DNA from: Lachnoclostridium phytofermentans
Lineage (GTDB): Bacteria > Bacillota > Clostridia > Lachnospirales > Lachnospiraceae
Length of the DNA: 64,000 bases
Assembly (NCBI RefSeq): GCF_000733755.1
Contig: NZ_JPOF01000008.1
Span: forward strand, 124,001 to 188,000
Reading direction: 5' to 3'
How positions within the stretch are numbered: position 1 is the stretch's first letter; each line of letters begins with the position of its first letter. Made by a program: the position numbers and the translations under genes. The notes beneath the pieces were generated by a model. The model was given only the letters and a program-made list of their open reading frames with translations, did no database searches and was not told the origin of the DNA. Of this stretch, positions 9,421 through 19,606 are shown piece after piece.

Positions 9421-10482
9421 ATGTATAATTTAGCTTTTTGGGGATTTGGAGAGATGGCCGGCTATCACCTTTCGCATTTACTACAGTACGATAAAATAAA
9501 ACCGGTAGGTGCGTATGACATTAATCGTGTAAGGCAAAGATATGCTGAATGTCGTGGATTAAAAGCTTATAAATCAAAGGAAGAACTTTTAAGCGACCCA
9601 CAGATTGATATTATTTTAGTGGCAACATCCAATGAAATACATAAGGAACTTTCAATAGAGGCTTTAAAAGCAGGTAAACATGTACTCTGTGAAAAGCCAG
9701 CTACGATGAATTCTGCAGATCTGGAAGAAATCATTAAGAGTGCAGAAAATGAGAAAAAAATCTTTACTGTTAACCAGAATCGAAGAGTAAATAAAGATTT
9801 TCTTCTTATGAAAAAGTATGTGGAAAATGGAACCATAGGTGATGTATATGCAATTGAATCAAGAGTAGAGGGTTCCAAAGGAATACCAGATGGCTGGAGA
9901 TCAATAAAGTCCATGGGTGGCGGTATGATGCTAGACTGGGGAGTTCATCTCATTGATCAGATCATGTATATGAGACAGGAAAAAGTTACAAACGTTTTCT
10001 GTAAAATGTACAGTATTAACTACAAAGATGTAGATGATAACTTTAGATTAACCATGACTTTTGAAAGTGGATTAACTGCTCATATTGAAGTATCAACCAA
10101 TAATTTCATAACTCATCCTCGTTGGTATGTATTAGGGAATGAGGGAACATTACAAATCGATGACTGGAGTTGTGATGGAAAAATCATACGTTGCTTGAAT
10201 AGGGAAGACAAATGGGATAAAGAAATAACTCAATCAAAAGCTGGACCAACTAAAACAATGTCACCTAGAAGTCCAGAATCCGTAGAAACTATCATATTAA
10301 ATGAAGCAAATAATGGTTTCGATTTCCGTGAACTTTGTACAGTTTATGATCAAATGGTAGATGCAATTGACCAAAAAGCTCCTTTAATCATTACCCCACA
10401 GCAATGTTTACGAGTTATAAAGGTTATGGAAGCAGCTTTTGAATCTGCAGAAAAAAACGAAGCAATTCATACGTGTATATAA
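9421..10482 (+). CDS. Gfo/Idh/MocA-family NAD(P)-dependent oxidoreductase (copy 1)
   Basis: A 353-residue sugar or cyclitol dehydrogenase-like enzyme. The N-terminal Rossmann fold starts FWGFGEMAGYH, the family motif CEKPATMN is near residue 90, and GGGMMLDWGVHLIDQIMYM near 165-185 gives the catalytic DxxxH region. The start follows AAGGAG. It differs from the second family member in this cluster (19607) and lies beside the glycosyltransferase, so it may modify a sugar or oxidise a hydroxyl of the product. It could alternatively be the enzyme that makes the 3-keto sugar precursor of kanosamine; position favours 19607 for that role. Confidence 0.85.
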   Translation: MYNLAFWGFGEMAGYHLSHLLQYDKIKPVGAYDINRVRQRYAECRGLKAYKSKEELLSDPQIDIILVATSNEIHKELSIEALKAGKHVLCEKPATMNSADLEEIIKSAENEKKIFTVNQNRRVNKDFLLMKKYVENGTIGDVYAIESRVEGSKGIPDGWRSIKSMGGGMMLDWGVHLIDQIMYMRQEKVTNVFCKMYSINYKDVDDNFRLTMTFESGLTAHIEVSTNNFITHPRWYVLGNEGTLQIDDWSCDGKIIRCLNREDKWDKEITQSKAGPTKTMSPRSPESVETIILNEANNGFDFRELCTVYDQMVDAIDQKAPLIITPQQCLRVIKVMEAAFESAEKNEAIHTCI

Positions 10483-10594
10483 CAAAGCATTAGAAGCTTC
10501 TACTATGACAGAATATTAAAAGTATAATTCTGAAAACTAAGATTCTAATACTGATATAATAAAATAATTGCTTTATAAAAAAGGAGTTTGCAAA

Positions 10595-12316
10595 ATGAAA
10601 AATGTTAAAAGTGTTGCATTTTCCGGGTACTATCTACGTGGTAGCAGTTTAGGTGAGACTATATTTGGTAGAAATATTGCTTCAAAAGAAATCTTGGTTA
10701 ATTTTTTAAAACATACAACAGCAGAAGAATTATGCTTTTGTTATGTAGAAGATTATTATCAGTATCAAATGATCAATCGTTTGTATAAAAAAATTAATCG
10801 AACTCATATGAGTGAAAAAAAGTTAACATTAGTTAACCGAATTGATTTGCTACAAAAAAATGTGAAATTTGATGCTGATATCATATGCGATTGTGTGGAA
10901 AATTTTAAGCAAGCGATTTATTTGAGAGAGTATTATTCAAAGCAATATTCCCCGATTTCAATTATTATCCATTGCGCTAGCCAGGTTGATGCTATTTCAA
11001 ATTTTCTAATGCCTTCCGTTTTAATGGGATTAAAACCGTTTGATACCTTTTTTTGCAGTTCGGAAGCGGTTAAAAAGGTCCTTGAAAAGCAAATAAATGA
11101 GCTTTGTTATAATTTTAAAGCGCTTTATGGCTTAGAAATCAAGCCTACTTTCAGAATGGATGTTGTACCACTTGGCATTGATGACGAAGAATTTAAGCCA
11201 ATTGACAAAAAGCAAGCGAGAGAGTTGTTAAACCTACCACAAAATGAATTTATAATACTTTATTTGGGAAGAGTTTCAGCATTCTTTAAGGGTGATATAT
11301 TACCTTTGATTAGGGTGGTCAAAAATTTATGTGTTAATAATCCAGATAAAAATATTAGGCTAATCATCGCTGGAGCTGATTACAATGGTTTCAATGACTA
11401 TAAGCAGATTAAACAATACATATCAATATTGGGTATGGATAAGAACATAACCCTTTTTGAATCCTTTGATTTTAATAATCGCAATGTTTTATATTCAGCT
11501 TCCGATGTTTTCACCTCTCCAACAGATAGTATTCAAGAGACCTTCGGCTTGACACCACTTGAAGCCATGGCTTGTGGTATACCGCAGGTAGTATCCGATT
11601 GGAATGGATATAAAGAAACCATAATTCACGGCACAACCGGATATAAGGTACCTACCTACTGGTGCCGTTGTGATGAGGATATTAGTGCGTATCCAGATGC
11701 ATTAACAGAAGAATTTAATTCGGATCGCTTCTACAGTCATCATTTATTAGCTCAATCAGTAGCAATTGACTTGATTGCTTACGAGAACTATTTTCAACAG
11801 TTATTAGATAATGAAATAATGCGTAATTCTATGTCAAAGAATTCGCTGGAAGTATTTCATAATAATTATACACTGAAAAAAACAATCAGGTCTTATGAGA
11901 CGATTTGGGATGAATTAGTCTCGATCAAAAATAGGATTACATACAATAGAGAATCTCAGCTTGATCTATATAATCCTAATTTTTTTGATATGTTTTCGCA
12001 CTATGCAACGCATATTTTGGATGAGTTCACAACGTTTCATATTACAAAATTAGGCTACGAGTTGATATTAGATGAAAAAATAATACCGTGGCATTATCCA
12101 GAAGAAAAGTTGTTGAATGAAACAAAGATAGCAATAAAAATACTAGCTGACTTTTCTCTTCGTGAAAGCTTTACGATGTGTGATGCTATTGCCTTGTATG
12201 AAAGCACTGTGAATCAGTCGGTAATAAAAAGAAGTGTAATGTGGTTATTTAAACAAGGATTTATAGAACTAAAATCGGATGCTTTTGTGGAAATATATAA
12301 AGAGATAAAAATATAA
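10595..12316 (+). CDS. Glycosyltransferase family 4-like protein with C-terminal extension
   Basis: A 573-residue GT-B-fold glycosyltransferase. The start at 10595 follows AAGGAG (8 nt spacing); an in-frame upstream start has no ribosome site. Around residues 205-350 it has the donor-binding half: LYLGRVSAFFKGD, then SPTDSIQETFGLTPLEAMACG, the EX7E-like retaining GT4 motif. About 170 further residues follow the GT domain with no recognisable motif. It probably transfers a hexose or aminohexose from a nucleotide sugar to the peptide scaffold or to AHBA. The cluster itself makes a UDP-aminosugar intermediate in AHBA synthesis, but no dedicated deoxysugar genes are present. Confidence 0.8.
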   Translation: MKNVKSVAFSGYYLRGSSLGETIFGRNIASKEILVNFLKHTTAEELCFCYVEDYYQYQMINRLYKKINRTHMSEKKLTLVNRIDLLQKNVKFDADIICDCVENFKQAIYLREYYSKQYSPISIIIHCASQVDAISNFLMPSVLMGLKPFDTFFCSSEAVKKVLEKQINELCYNFKALYGLEIKPTFRMDVVPLGIDDEEFKPIDKKQARELLNLPQNEFIILYLGRVSAFFKGDILPLIRVVKNLCVNNPDKNIRLIIAGADYNGFNDYKQIKQYISILGMDKNITLFESFDFNNRNVLYSASDVFTSPTDSIQETFGLTPLEAMACGIPQVVSDWNGYKETIIHGTTGYKVPTYWCRCDEDISAYPDALTEEFNSDRFYSHHLLAQSVAIDLIAYENYFQQLLDNEIMRNSMSKNSLEVFHNNYTLKKTIRSYETIWDELVSIKNRITYNRESQLDLYNPNFFDMFSHYATHILDEFTTFHITKLGYELILDEKIIPWHYPEEKLLNETKIAIKILADFSLRESFTMCDAIALYESTVNQSVIKRSVMWLFKQGFIELKSDAFVEIYKEIKI

Positions 12317-12336
12317 AAAAAAGGATGAGATGATTA

Positions 12337-13890
12337 ATGAAAGTTCAATTATTTTCGGTTGATGCATTAGGTCATAATATTTTAGAGAGCTTAGGTATAG
12401 AAAGAATTAAAGCATTTTTAAATAACAATAATGTAAATGTAAGGACTTCTTACATCAATCTAGTATTAAATTATACTATGAATGAATTTACTGAAGTGGC
12501 AAATAAAATTGATTTTTCATGTGATATTTTTGGCTTCTCAATTTATCATTCAAACAGAAAAGAAATTATCAAGCTTATAGAGATAATAAAAGAAAAAAAA
12601 CCAAATGCAATTATCTGTTTAGGCAGTAAATATGCATCCTTATGTTATGAAAATCTAATAAATGAGATGGCATTAGTTGATTTTATTATTCTCGGTGATG
12701 GTGAAACTACATTCTTATACGCAATTAACTATCTAGAAAATGGAGGAGAGGTATGTAATATTGCAGAAAACAATGTATATATCGCAACCAAAAAAAATTA
12801 CACAGATAGAGAAGTATGCAGTCTTGATATTAATACTTTACCATGGCCGGATAGAAGCAATTTAAAAACAACTTCATCCTTATTTGCTTATGTATGTGAC
12901 ATGCATGGGTGCAACGGAAATTGTTCCTTTTGTGGACTACGACATGCAAAGATGAAACTTACTTGCAGAACAGCAGATGATTTAATGCAGGAATTAATTC
13001 ACATCTATAACACTACAGGTATTCGAATATTCTATTTTACCAGTGGAAGCTTTGAAATACCCGGCAAAAGAGGGAAAGAAAGAATTGAGGCATTATGTAA
13101 ATTGTTATTAGAATATCCAGTTAAGTTCTCTTTGCGATGTTATTTAAGAGCTGAGAATTTTGATGATTCTGATAAAGAACTACTATTACTTATGAAAAAA
13201 AGCGGATTTAGTTATGTTTTCATTGGGATAGAAGCAGGCAATGAATTTGATTTAAAGGTCTTTAATAAGAGAGCTGTTATGGAGGATAATTACAAAGTAT
13301 TATCCTTGATGAATGATGCTAATATCTATGCATCAGATTTTGGATTTATCATGTTTAATCCATATTCTACAATGGATAATATCGTTGAGAATTTTAATTT
13401 TCTCTTAAGCCAAAGGAGCTGCTACCTCAGTAAATATGTAAGTGATCTTAAGATTATCCTAAATACTGCTATTTATAAAAGAATCAAAGAGGATAACTTA
13501 ATTATTAAAGATGATATATACAAGTTCTTACATTCTGATGTTAATGAAGTTTCTGAGTTTATTAAAGAGAAGTTTTATAAATCTGATTTATTTAAGAATG
13601 AACTATTCTTTAATGAACTTTGTGAGTTGTATTTTATGATAAAGGATATGGTTGCAATGGATGACTTAAATGAGGAAATTCAAGATGTCTTCAACAACTT
13701 ATTATCCCTATTACAAGAATATTTTACAGATTTGTATGTAACTAAAGACATTCAAAAATGTGATGAAAACTTTAAGGCTTTCGAGAATGCAATGAATTTA
13801 GAATATAGTAAATGTCAAATGTTATTATATCGAGTACGAAAAAAATATATACACTACATGAATACTGCACCTCGCGATAATATGGTTTAA
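12337..13890 (+). CDS. B12-binding-domain radical SAM protein
   Basis: A 517-residue protein with an N-terminal Rossmann-like cobalamin-binding region (FGFSIYHSNR, IICLGSKYAS, DFIILGDGETTF in residues 60-125) followed by the radical SAM motif CNGNCSFC near residues 192-199. The typical B12-rSAM element FIGIEAGNE follows near 300. Members of this class often methylate unactivated carbon or phosphorus, or rearrange carbon skeletons. The C-terminal 150 residues are helical and not recognised. An AAGGATGAG site precedes the ATG. In this cluster a C-methylation or ring/chain rearrangement is plausible. The reaction is not determined. Confidence 0.83.
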   Translation: MKVQLFSVDALGHNILESLGIERIKAFLNNNNVNVRTSYINLVLNYTMNEFTEVANKIDFSCDIFGFSIYHSNRKEIIKLIEIIKEKKPNAIICLGSKYASLCYENLINEMALVDFIILGDGETTFLYAINYLENGGEVCNIAENNVYIATKKNYTDREVCSLDINTLPWPDRSNLKTTSSLFAYVCDMHGCNGNCSFCGLRHAKMKLTCRTADDLMQELIHIYNTTGIRIFYFTSGSFEIPGKRGKERIEALCKLLLEYPVKFSLRCYLRAENFDDSDKELLLLMKKSGFSYVFIGIEAGNEFDLKVFNKRAVMEDNYKVLSLMNDANIYASDFGFIMFNPYSTMDNIVENFNFLLSQRSCYLSKYVSDLKIILNTAIYKRIKEDNLIIKDDIYKFLHSDVNEVSEFIKEKFYKSDLFKNELFFNELCELYFMIKDMVAMDDLNEEIQDVFNNLLSLLQEYFTDLYVTKDIQKCDENFKAFENAMNLEYSKCQMLLYRVRKKYIHYMNTAPRDNMV

Positions 13891-14075
13891 ATATTCTAAT
13901 ATCGCTTACTAAAAAACAATATAAATACGTATTAAAGAAAGCCATAAATAGATGTGAATTGGAAACATATTTAACGGAACGTATTTGATTTCTTGATTTA
14001 CATATTGATATACATTTTCAAAGATATTGTTAATGGTATATCCGGGAGATGCATAGAAACGGGAGGATAAATGGA

Positions 14076-15308
14076 ATGGAAAACATTTTTGATTTAATAA
14101 TGAGATATGAGTCCCACGCTCAGGATACAATTCGTCTCGTTGCGAACGAAAATCTTCCTGATTTAGAGGAACGGTTACCATTCATAACGGATTTATTTGC
14201 GAGATATTCTTTTGATAAGGATGCTCCTTGGAAAGCTTTAACTTACTGTTTGGATGATATTGAAAGAGAAACAGAAGATATGATGAAAGAGCTACTTGGT
14301 TGCAAATATGTGAATTTAAAGCCGATATCCGGTCTCAATGGAATGATTACTGTAATGTCAGCCTTTAATAAATTAGGGGATTCAGTTATGATTTTGGATC
14401 CAAGAGATGGAGGACACGGTGAAACAAGTCAAATATTGACTCGACTTAACTTAAATCCCGTTTACCTCCCATTCAACCGTGATACCTGGCAAATTGACGT
14501 TGAAAAGCTGAAAGAATCTATAGATAAGTACAATGTAAAAATGATTTATCTTGATATGTGCATGGTGCTTTTCCCTCAGCCATTACGTAAGATTAAGGAA
14601 ATATGTTCCGATAAAGTATTAATCGTTTATGATGCATCCCATGTTCTAGGTTTAATTATTGGAAATGAATTTCAAAAACCCTTAGAAGAGGGAGCAGATA
14701 TTATCATTGCCAACACTCATAAGACAATGCCAGGACCACATAAGGCTGTTTTTGCAACAAATAAACGCCTCCTCAATTGGTTGTTTTTACAGGAAAGCAG
14801 GCATTATATTTCCCATCATCACATTGCCGATGTTGCATGTTTGGGTTTGGTACTTGAACGTGGAGCTTCTTATTTTCAACAATATGCCTCCGAAATAGTT
14901 AATAATGCCAAGGCACTGGCAGAAAAACTATATCAAAGAGGAGTTAAGGTCCAAATGCCGCAGCTTCAATTCACCACAAGTCATCAATTGTGGATTGACT
15001 GTGGTGAAAAAGATGATATTGACGAGGTTATTGAACTTTTAAACAAGCTTAACATTGCAGTCAATGGTACATTAATACCTTCTATGGATATGCAATGGGG
15101 TATTCGTGTAGGAGTTCAGGAAATAACAAAACAGCAGATTACTCCGGAAGGAATTGATATATTAGCAGAGCTTATTTCATCTGTAATCATCAATAGGAAT
15201 GTAAATGATGATCTTATGAAGAAAAAAGAATACTTATTGCAGTATGGATTCAATAATCGTTCGGATAATGCTAAGCTAAAAAGCATCATCGAAATCATTA
15301 GGCAATAA
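14076..15308 (+). CDS. PLP-dependent SHMT-like enzyme
   Basis: A 410-residue fold-type I PLP enzyme resembling serine hydroxymethyltransferase. The ATG at 14076 is 9 nt after GGGAGG and is preferred over an upstream in-frame ATG at 14049. It opens with RLVANENLPD (compare the SHMT SENxxS region) and has KPISGLNGMITVMSAF for phosphate binding, YDASHVLGLI for cofactor binding and NTHKTMPGPHKAVF with the Schiff-base lysine. Several SHMT residues differ, so it is not a housekeeping glyA. SHMT relatives in peptide clusters make alpha-methylserine or beta-hydroxy amino acids by aldol chemistry; it could supply the amino acid for A2 or A3. Substrate unknown. Confidence 0.82.
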   Translation: MENIFDLIMRYESHAQDTIRLVANENLPDLEERLPFITDLFARYSFDKDAPWKALTYCLDDIERETEDMMKELLGCKYVNLKPISGLNGMITVMSAFNKLGDSVMILDPRDGGHGETSQILTRLNLNPVYLPFNRDTWQIDVEKLKESIDKYNVKMIYLDMCMVLFPQPLRKIKEICSDKVLIVYDASHVLGLIIGNEFQKPLEEGADIIIANTHKTMPGPHKAVFATNKRLLNWLFLQESRHYISHHHIADVACLGLVLERGASYFQQYASEIVNNAKALAEKLYQRGVKVQMPQLQFTTSHQLWIDCGEKDDIDEVIELLNKLNIAVNGTLIPSMDMQWGIRVGVQEITKQQITPEGIDILAELISSVIINRNVNDDLMKKKEYLLQYGFNNRSDNAKLKSIIEIIRQ

Positions 15309-15378
15309 AGAATATTATGAAAATAATATACTGTTATGTAAATCTGGGTTAAGAAAAAGCTGTTAATAGGAGATATTT

Positions 15379-17145
15379 ATGGCAGAGAAAAATAAAACGA
15401 AAATCAGTTATATATTATTATGGTCTCTAAAGAAGATCAAAGCGTTCAAAATTGAATTTTTATTAAACTTATTACTGGGATTTGCTTTAACGGCACTAAA
15501 TTTGGTTATTGTTTATCAGACTCAAATGGCAATACAAAATGTAACTAAAGAAAAAGACAAATTTATTAAGAGTATAATTTTCCTTATATCTTTTACCCTA
15601 GTACAGATATTATTTCAATCCATTCAAAGTTATATCGGTGGAAGATTAAGTGCAAAAGTAGCCTTTAGTATGAAAGAGAAATTTAACAAGAAAATAGTAT
15701 CTTTGCCTAAATCCAGCAAAGATAAGCTTAATTCTGGCGATGTTATCTCTATATTCAATTATGATTTAAATGTAATAACTGATTTTGTTCCAGGTGGTCT
15801 GAACAACACTATATTTCAGGTTGTTATGGCACTTATAGCAGCAATTTACTTAAGCTTTATTAACTGGAAGTTACTTGTAGTTAGTATGATTTTTTTACCG
15901 ATTGCCATGTATATTTTAAATATTCTCCAAAATAAAATGGGTGATTATTTTCAAGTAGATTCAGAAAGTCGTGGAAAATCAAATATCGTAGCAACTGAGA
16001 CAACCCAAAACATGTACTTGGTTAAATCCTATAATATGCAAAATCTGATGTGCAATAAGATTAGTGAATTTTATAAGGGAAGTCTTGATAGCTGGATTAA
16101 TATACATAAAATATTTTCGCCAATTTTAATGCTAACAATAATGCTAAGACAATTTCCTAAGTTTACCTGTATTTGCTTTGGAGGCTGGTTGGCCATAAAT
16201 GGGCAATTAAGATTGGAAGAATTAATAGGATTCGTAATGCTTTTAGATTATGTAATTTCACCAATTATTTCAATACCTCAAATAATTGTTATGTTAACAT
16301 CCGCAGGTACATCAATAAAACGAGTAGATTCAGTTTTAGCCCTTTCTGATGAACGTACAAATGGGGAGAATGTTGCTCAATTCGAGAATAATACAACTTT
16401 ACTAGAGGCAGAGAATGTGTCCTTTGGTTATATAGAAAATAAGAATGTTTTAAATAATATTAGCTTTAAGTTAAGACAAGGTGAACAGGTTGCCTTAGTT
16501 GGAAAAAGCGGATGTGGAAAAAGCAGCATAATCAAATTGATTACAGGTGATTTTGAGGTTAATTCGGGATCTTTTCGATTGTATGGACAACCATATAATA
16601 TGTTATCACTAAAAAGCATTAGAAATAAAATGGCTTTAGTGTCACAGGATGTAACCATCTTTCCTCTTAGCATAAGTGAAAACATAGCAATAGGCAGTGC
16701 GGATGAGAATATATCACAGGAACGTATAATCGAAGCAGCAAAGCTTGCTGGTGCGCATCAATTTATCATGAAATTACCTGAAGGATATAGCACAATGCTT
16801 GATGAAAATGGAGTAAATCTATCAGGCGGAGAAAGACAGATGATATCGATTGCTCGAGCCTTTCTAAAGGATGCACCAATTGTTTTATTGGATGAGCCAA
16901 CCTCTTCGTTAGATGCTCAATCAGAGAATACTATTAATGAGTCAATAAAACGACTTGTACATAATAAAGGAGTAATCATCATATCTCACAGACTCTCATC
17001 AATTATTCAGTCTGATAAGATTCTATTGATCAAAGAGGGCTGTATTATTGACGAGGGAAATCATACTGAACTCTTAGAAAAGAATGAATATTATAAAAAT
17101 ATTTATTTATATGATATTACACACGATAAGGAAGAGGTGAGTTAA
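15379..17145 (+). CDS. ABC exporter, fused membrane and ATPase domains (subunit 1)
   Basis: A 588-residue half transporter. Several hydrophobic spans occupy residues 20-300, followed by an NBD with Walker A GKSGCGKSS, signature LSGGERQ and Walker B VLLDEPTSSLD. It belongs to the multidrug/peptide exporter family (type IV fold, MsbA/LmrA-like). Its stop is 2 bp before the next half transporter, so the two probably form a heterodimer that exports the cluster product or gives self-resistance. AGGAG precedes the ATG. Confidence 0.9.
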   Translation: MAEKNKTKISYILLWSLKKIKAFKIEFLLNLLLGFALTALNLVIVYQTQMAIQNVTKEKDKFIKSIIFLISFTLVQILFQSIQSYIGGRLSAKVAFSMKEKFNKKIVSLPKSSKDKLNSGDVISIFNYDLNVITDFVPGGLNNTIFQVVMALIAAIYLSFINWKLLVVSMIFLPIAMYILNILQNKMGDYFQVDSESRGKSNIVATETTQNMYLVKSYNMQNLMCNKISEFYKGSLDSWINIHKIFSPILMLTIMLRQFPKFTCICFGGWLAINGQLRLEELIGFVMLLDYVISPIISIPQIIVMLTSAGTSIKRVDSVLALSDERTNGENVAQFENNTTLLEAENVSFGYIENKNVLNNISFKLRQGEQVALVGKSGCGKSSIIKLITGDFEVNSGSFRLYGQPYNMLSLKSIRNKMALVSQDVTIFPLSISENIAIGSADENISQERIIEAAKLAGAHQFIMKLPEGYSTMLDENGVNLSGGERQMISIARAFLKDAPIVLLDEPTSSLDAQSENTINESIKRLVHNKGVIIISHRLSSIIQSDKILLIKEGCIIDEGNHTELLEKNEYYKNIYLYDITHDKEEVS

Positions 17146-17147
17146 TT

Positions 17148-18911
17148 ATGATAGGTGAGTATTTTAAGGAATTGGGTCGTGTCTATTCATTTCTTGGAAA
17201 AAAGAAATTGCAATATTTTATTTCTATTTTAATAACAGGCTTAGCATATCCTTGCATAAATATCATTTTTTCCTTTGCATATAAGGGCTCCATTAATGCA
17301 ATTGAATTTAATAAGCCTTCCTTATTTATTAATATTTGTATTCTATTTATAGCAGCGATAATAATTCAGTGTGCAATAGAACCGTTTGCAAATTATTATA
17401 ATGGAAAATTAGTTAATAAGACCATTTATGATATTAAAAATAAAGCGTTTAAACATACAGTGGATTTACCTATTTCATACTTTGAGAAAAATCACAGTGG
17501 GGATATTCTTTTAAGACTTACATCAAATATTGATTCATTTGAACCTATTTATAGAGGTAGCTTTAGAGATATTGTGCAATCGATTTTTTTCGGTGTGGGT
17601 GCTTTTATCTCAATGATGATATTTAGTTATAAACTAGCGTTATGTTCACTATTCTTTTCAATAATTACTTTTATTGTTAATAAATCGTTTACAAAGGTTA
17701 TGAGAAGTCTGGGAACACAAAAACAGGAGCAGAATTCTGAATTAGTGCAGTACTTTGTTACAACATATAACTGTGGACATACTGCCAAAATGTTTTGTAA
17801 AGAAAACATTCTAGTAAATCAATTTAATTTTGCAAATAGAAAGCTATTTAAAACGGCAATTCAGGTAATCAAAAAGGAAATACTAAAAAACAATTTATCT
17901 AGCCTTGTTAGCAATGCATCTTCCATGTTTGTTCTTGTACTTGGATTAATCATGGTTATGAACAATCAATTAGATATTGGTTCCGTGGCTGGTGTTGTCT
18001 CCTTACAAGGTGGCTTAACAAATATGTTTGTTTCATTAGGTGGCTTTTTTGCTAACATGCAGGGGAATTTGGCTAGTGTAAATAGAGTATTTGAACTACT
18101 GGATACTCCTGTCGAGCAACCAAGATATGATTTGCGTAAATCAGATATAAGTGAAAAGGGTGATATCATATCGTTTGAAGGGGTTAGTTTTTCGTATAAT
18201 TCCAATGAAAAAGTTTTGGACAATCTAAATATGAATATCAAAGAAAATATGAAATTAACAGTGATTGGACATAACGGAAGCGGAAAATCAACTTTTATAA
18301 AACTTTTATTGGGCTTTTACCAACCAGAAGGAAAGATATCCTTTTATAATAAAGCGTTTGGAGATTTTACCCTTTCCGAGATAAGAGATAAAATAGCATA
18401 CGTTTCACAGCAACCTGTGTTGTTTAACGCGTCTATTTTAGAGAATATAGGTTTTGGAAAACCAAATGCAACAAAGGATGAGATTATTCATGCTGCAAAG
18501 ATGGCTAATATACACGACTTCATTATGAGTCTTGAGGATGGATATGAAACAATCGTCGGAGAAAATGGTATATTCTTGTCCGGTGGTCAAAAACAAAGAA
18601 TTACTATAGCCAGAGCATTATTAAAAGATGCACCAATTATATTATTTGATGAAGCTACTTCATCACTTGATGCTGAGAATGAGTTAGATATTATGCAATC
18701 ATTGGATCAAATACTGGGTAAGCGTACGGTTATTGTTGTTACACATCGTTTAAATTCAATTCAAAATTCGGACTGGATATTCGTATTAAATGATGGTCAG
18801 ATCGTTGAACAGGGAGATCACAATAGCTTACATAGAAATAACAGCATATATAAAAAATTATTTGATTTACAATCAATAAATAAGGATGGAGCAAGTATTT
18901 GTTATGAATAA
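17148..18911 (+). CDS. ABC exporter, fused membrane and ATPase domains (subunit 2)
   Basis: A 587-residue half transporter, with transmembrane domain in residues 20-300 and NBD containing Walker A GHNGSGKST, signature LSGGQKQR and Walker B ILFDEATSSLD. It overlaps the next gene by 8 bp and is only 2 bp from the previous half transporter, indicating one transcript and a heterodimeric exporter. Both NBDs keep the catalytic Glu after Walker B (DEP and DEA), so neither ATP site looks degenerate at that position. Confidence 0.9.
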   Translation: MIGEYFKELGRVYSFLGKKKLQYFISILITGLAYPCINIIFSFAYKGSINAIEFNKPSLFINICILFIAAIIIQCAIEPFANYYNGKLVNKTIYDIKNKAFKHTVDLPISYFEKNHSGDILLRLTSNIDSFEPIYRGSFRDIVQSIFFGVGAFISMMIFSYKLALCSLFFSIITFIVNKSFTKVMRSLGTQKQEQNSELVQYFVTTYNCGHTAKMFCKENILVNQFNFANRKLFKTAIQVIKKEILKNNLSSLVSNASSMFVLVLGLIMVMNNQLDIGSVAGVVSLQGGLTNMFVSLGGFFANMQGNLASVNRVFELLDTPVEQPRYDLRKSDISEKGDIISFEGVSFSYNSNEKVLDNLNMNIKENMKLTVIGHNGSGKSTFIKLLLGFYQPEGKISFYNKAFGDFTLSEIRDKIAYVSQQPVLFNASILENIGFGKPNATKDEIIHAAKMANIHDFIMSLEDGYETIVGENGIFLSGGQKQRITIARALLKDAPIILFDEATSSLDAENELDIMQSLDQILGKRTVIVVTHRLNSIQNSDWIFVLNDGQIVEQGDHNSLHRNNSIYKKLFDLQSINKDGASICYE

Positions 18912-19605
18912 TTCATCAATAAAGTTATTATGTATTCCTTACGCGGGAAGTTCGGCATACAACTACAACAAGTGGAGTACATATTTTGATCACAGTGTAA
19001 CGGTATATCCGTTAGATCTTGCTGGTAGGGGCATGCGATGTGATGAGGATTATTATGAGAATATGAACAATGCTATTGATGATCTTTATGAGAAGACAAT
19101 GAATGTAATTGGTAATTCAGAGTATGTATTATTTGGACATAGTATGGGAGCTCTCTTGGCATATGAATTATGTAATCGATTAGAGAGCAGCAAAGTGAAA
19201 CAACCGAAGCATCTAATCATATCCGGTTACCCTGCACCACAATTGCCACAAGACGATTTGGATAAGGATATTAAAGAGATTGTCCAAGAATTAGGCGGGA
19301 TGCCTGAAGAGATATGGAGTAATCCATATTTATATGATGTTTTTATGCCAATTCTCCAAGCAGATTACCGTTTACTTAGGAGCTATCGTTATCCTCTTGA
19401 TAGAATGCCGTTAAACACGGATATCTCTATCTTATATGGAGAGAAAGATATTAAGACTCCTTTGGAAAAGGTAATCAGTTGGCGTGGACTTACGAAAGGA
19501 AGTTTCGATTATCATTTATTTAAAGGAGGCCATTTTTTCATTAATGAGCACACGGAAGAGGTAATCGATTGTATTAAAAGAATTCTGATTATGGGAGAAG
19601 TTTAA
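18904..19605 (+). CDS. Type II thioesterase (alpha/beta hydrolase)
   Basis: A 233-residue thioesterase of the GrsT/RifR type, which clears misprimed or stalled acyl groups from carrier proteins. It has the early motif LLCIPYAGSSAYNY, nucleophile GHSMGA near residue 80, a catalytic Asp region LYGEKDIKTPL and catalytic His GGHFF near the C-terminus. The ATG at 18904 overlaps the exporter stop; an in-frame ATG at 18886 is possible but AAGG sits directly against it. It is the only thioesterase in the cluster; there is no terminal TE domain in the NRPS. Confidence 0.88.
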   Translation: MNNSSIKLLCIPYAGSSAYNYNKWSTYFDHSVTVYPLDLAGRGMRCDEDYYENMNNAIDDLYEKTMNVIGNSEYVLFGHSMGALLAYELCNRLESSKVKQPKHLIISGYPAPQLPQDDLDKDIKEIVQELGGMPEEIWSNPYLYDVFMPILQADYRLLRSYRYPLDRMPLNTDISILYGEKDIKTPLEKVISWRGLTKGSFDYHLFKGGHFFINEHTEEVIDCIKRILIMGEV

Positions 19606-19606
19606 T

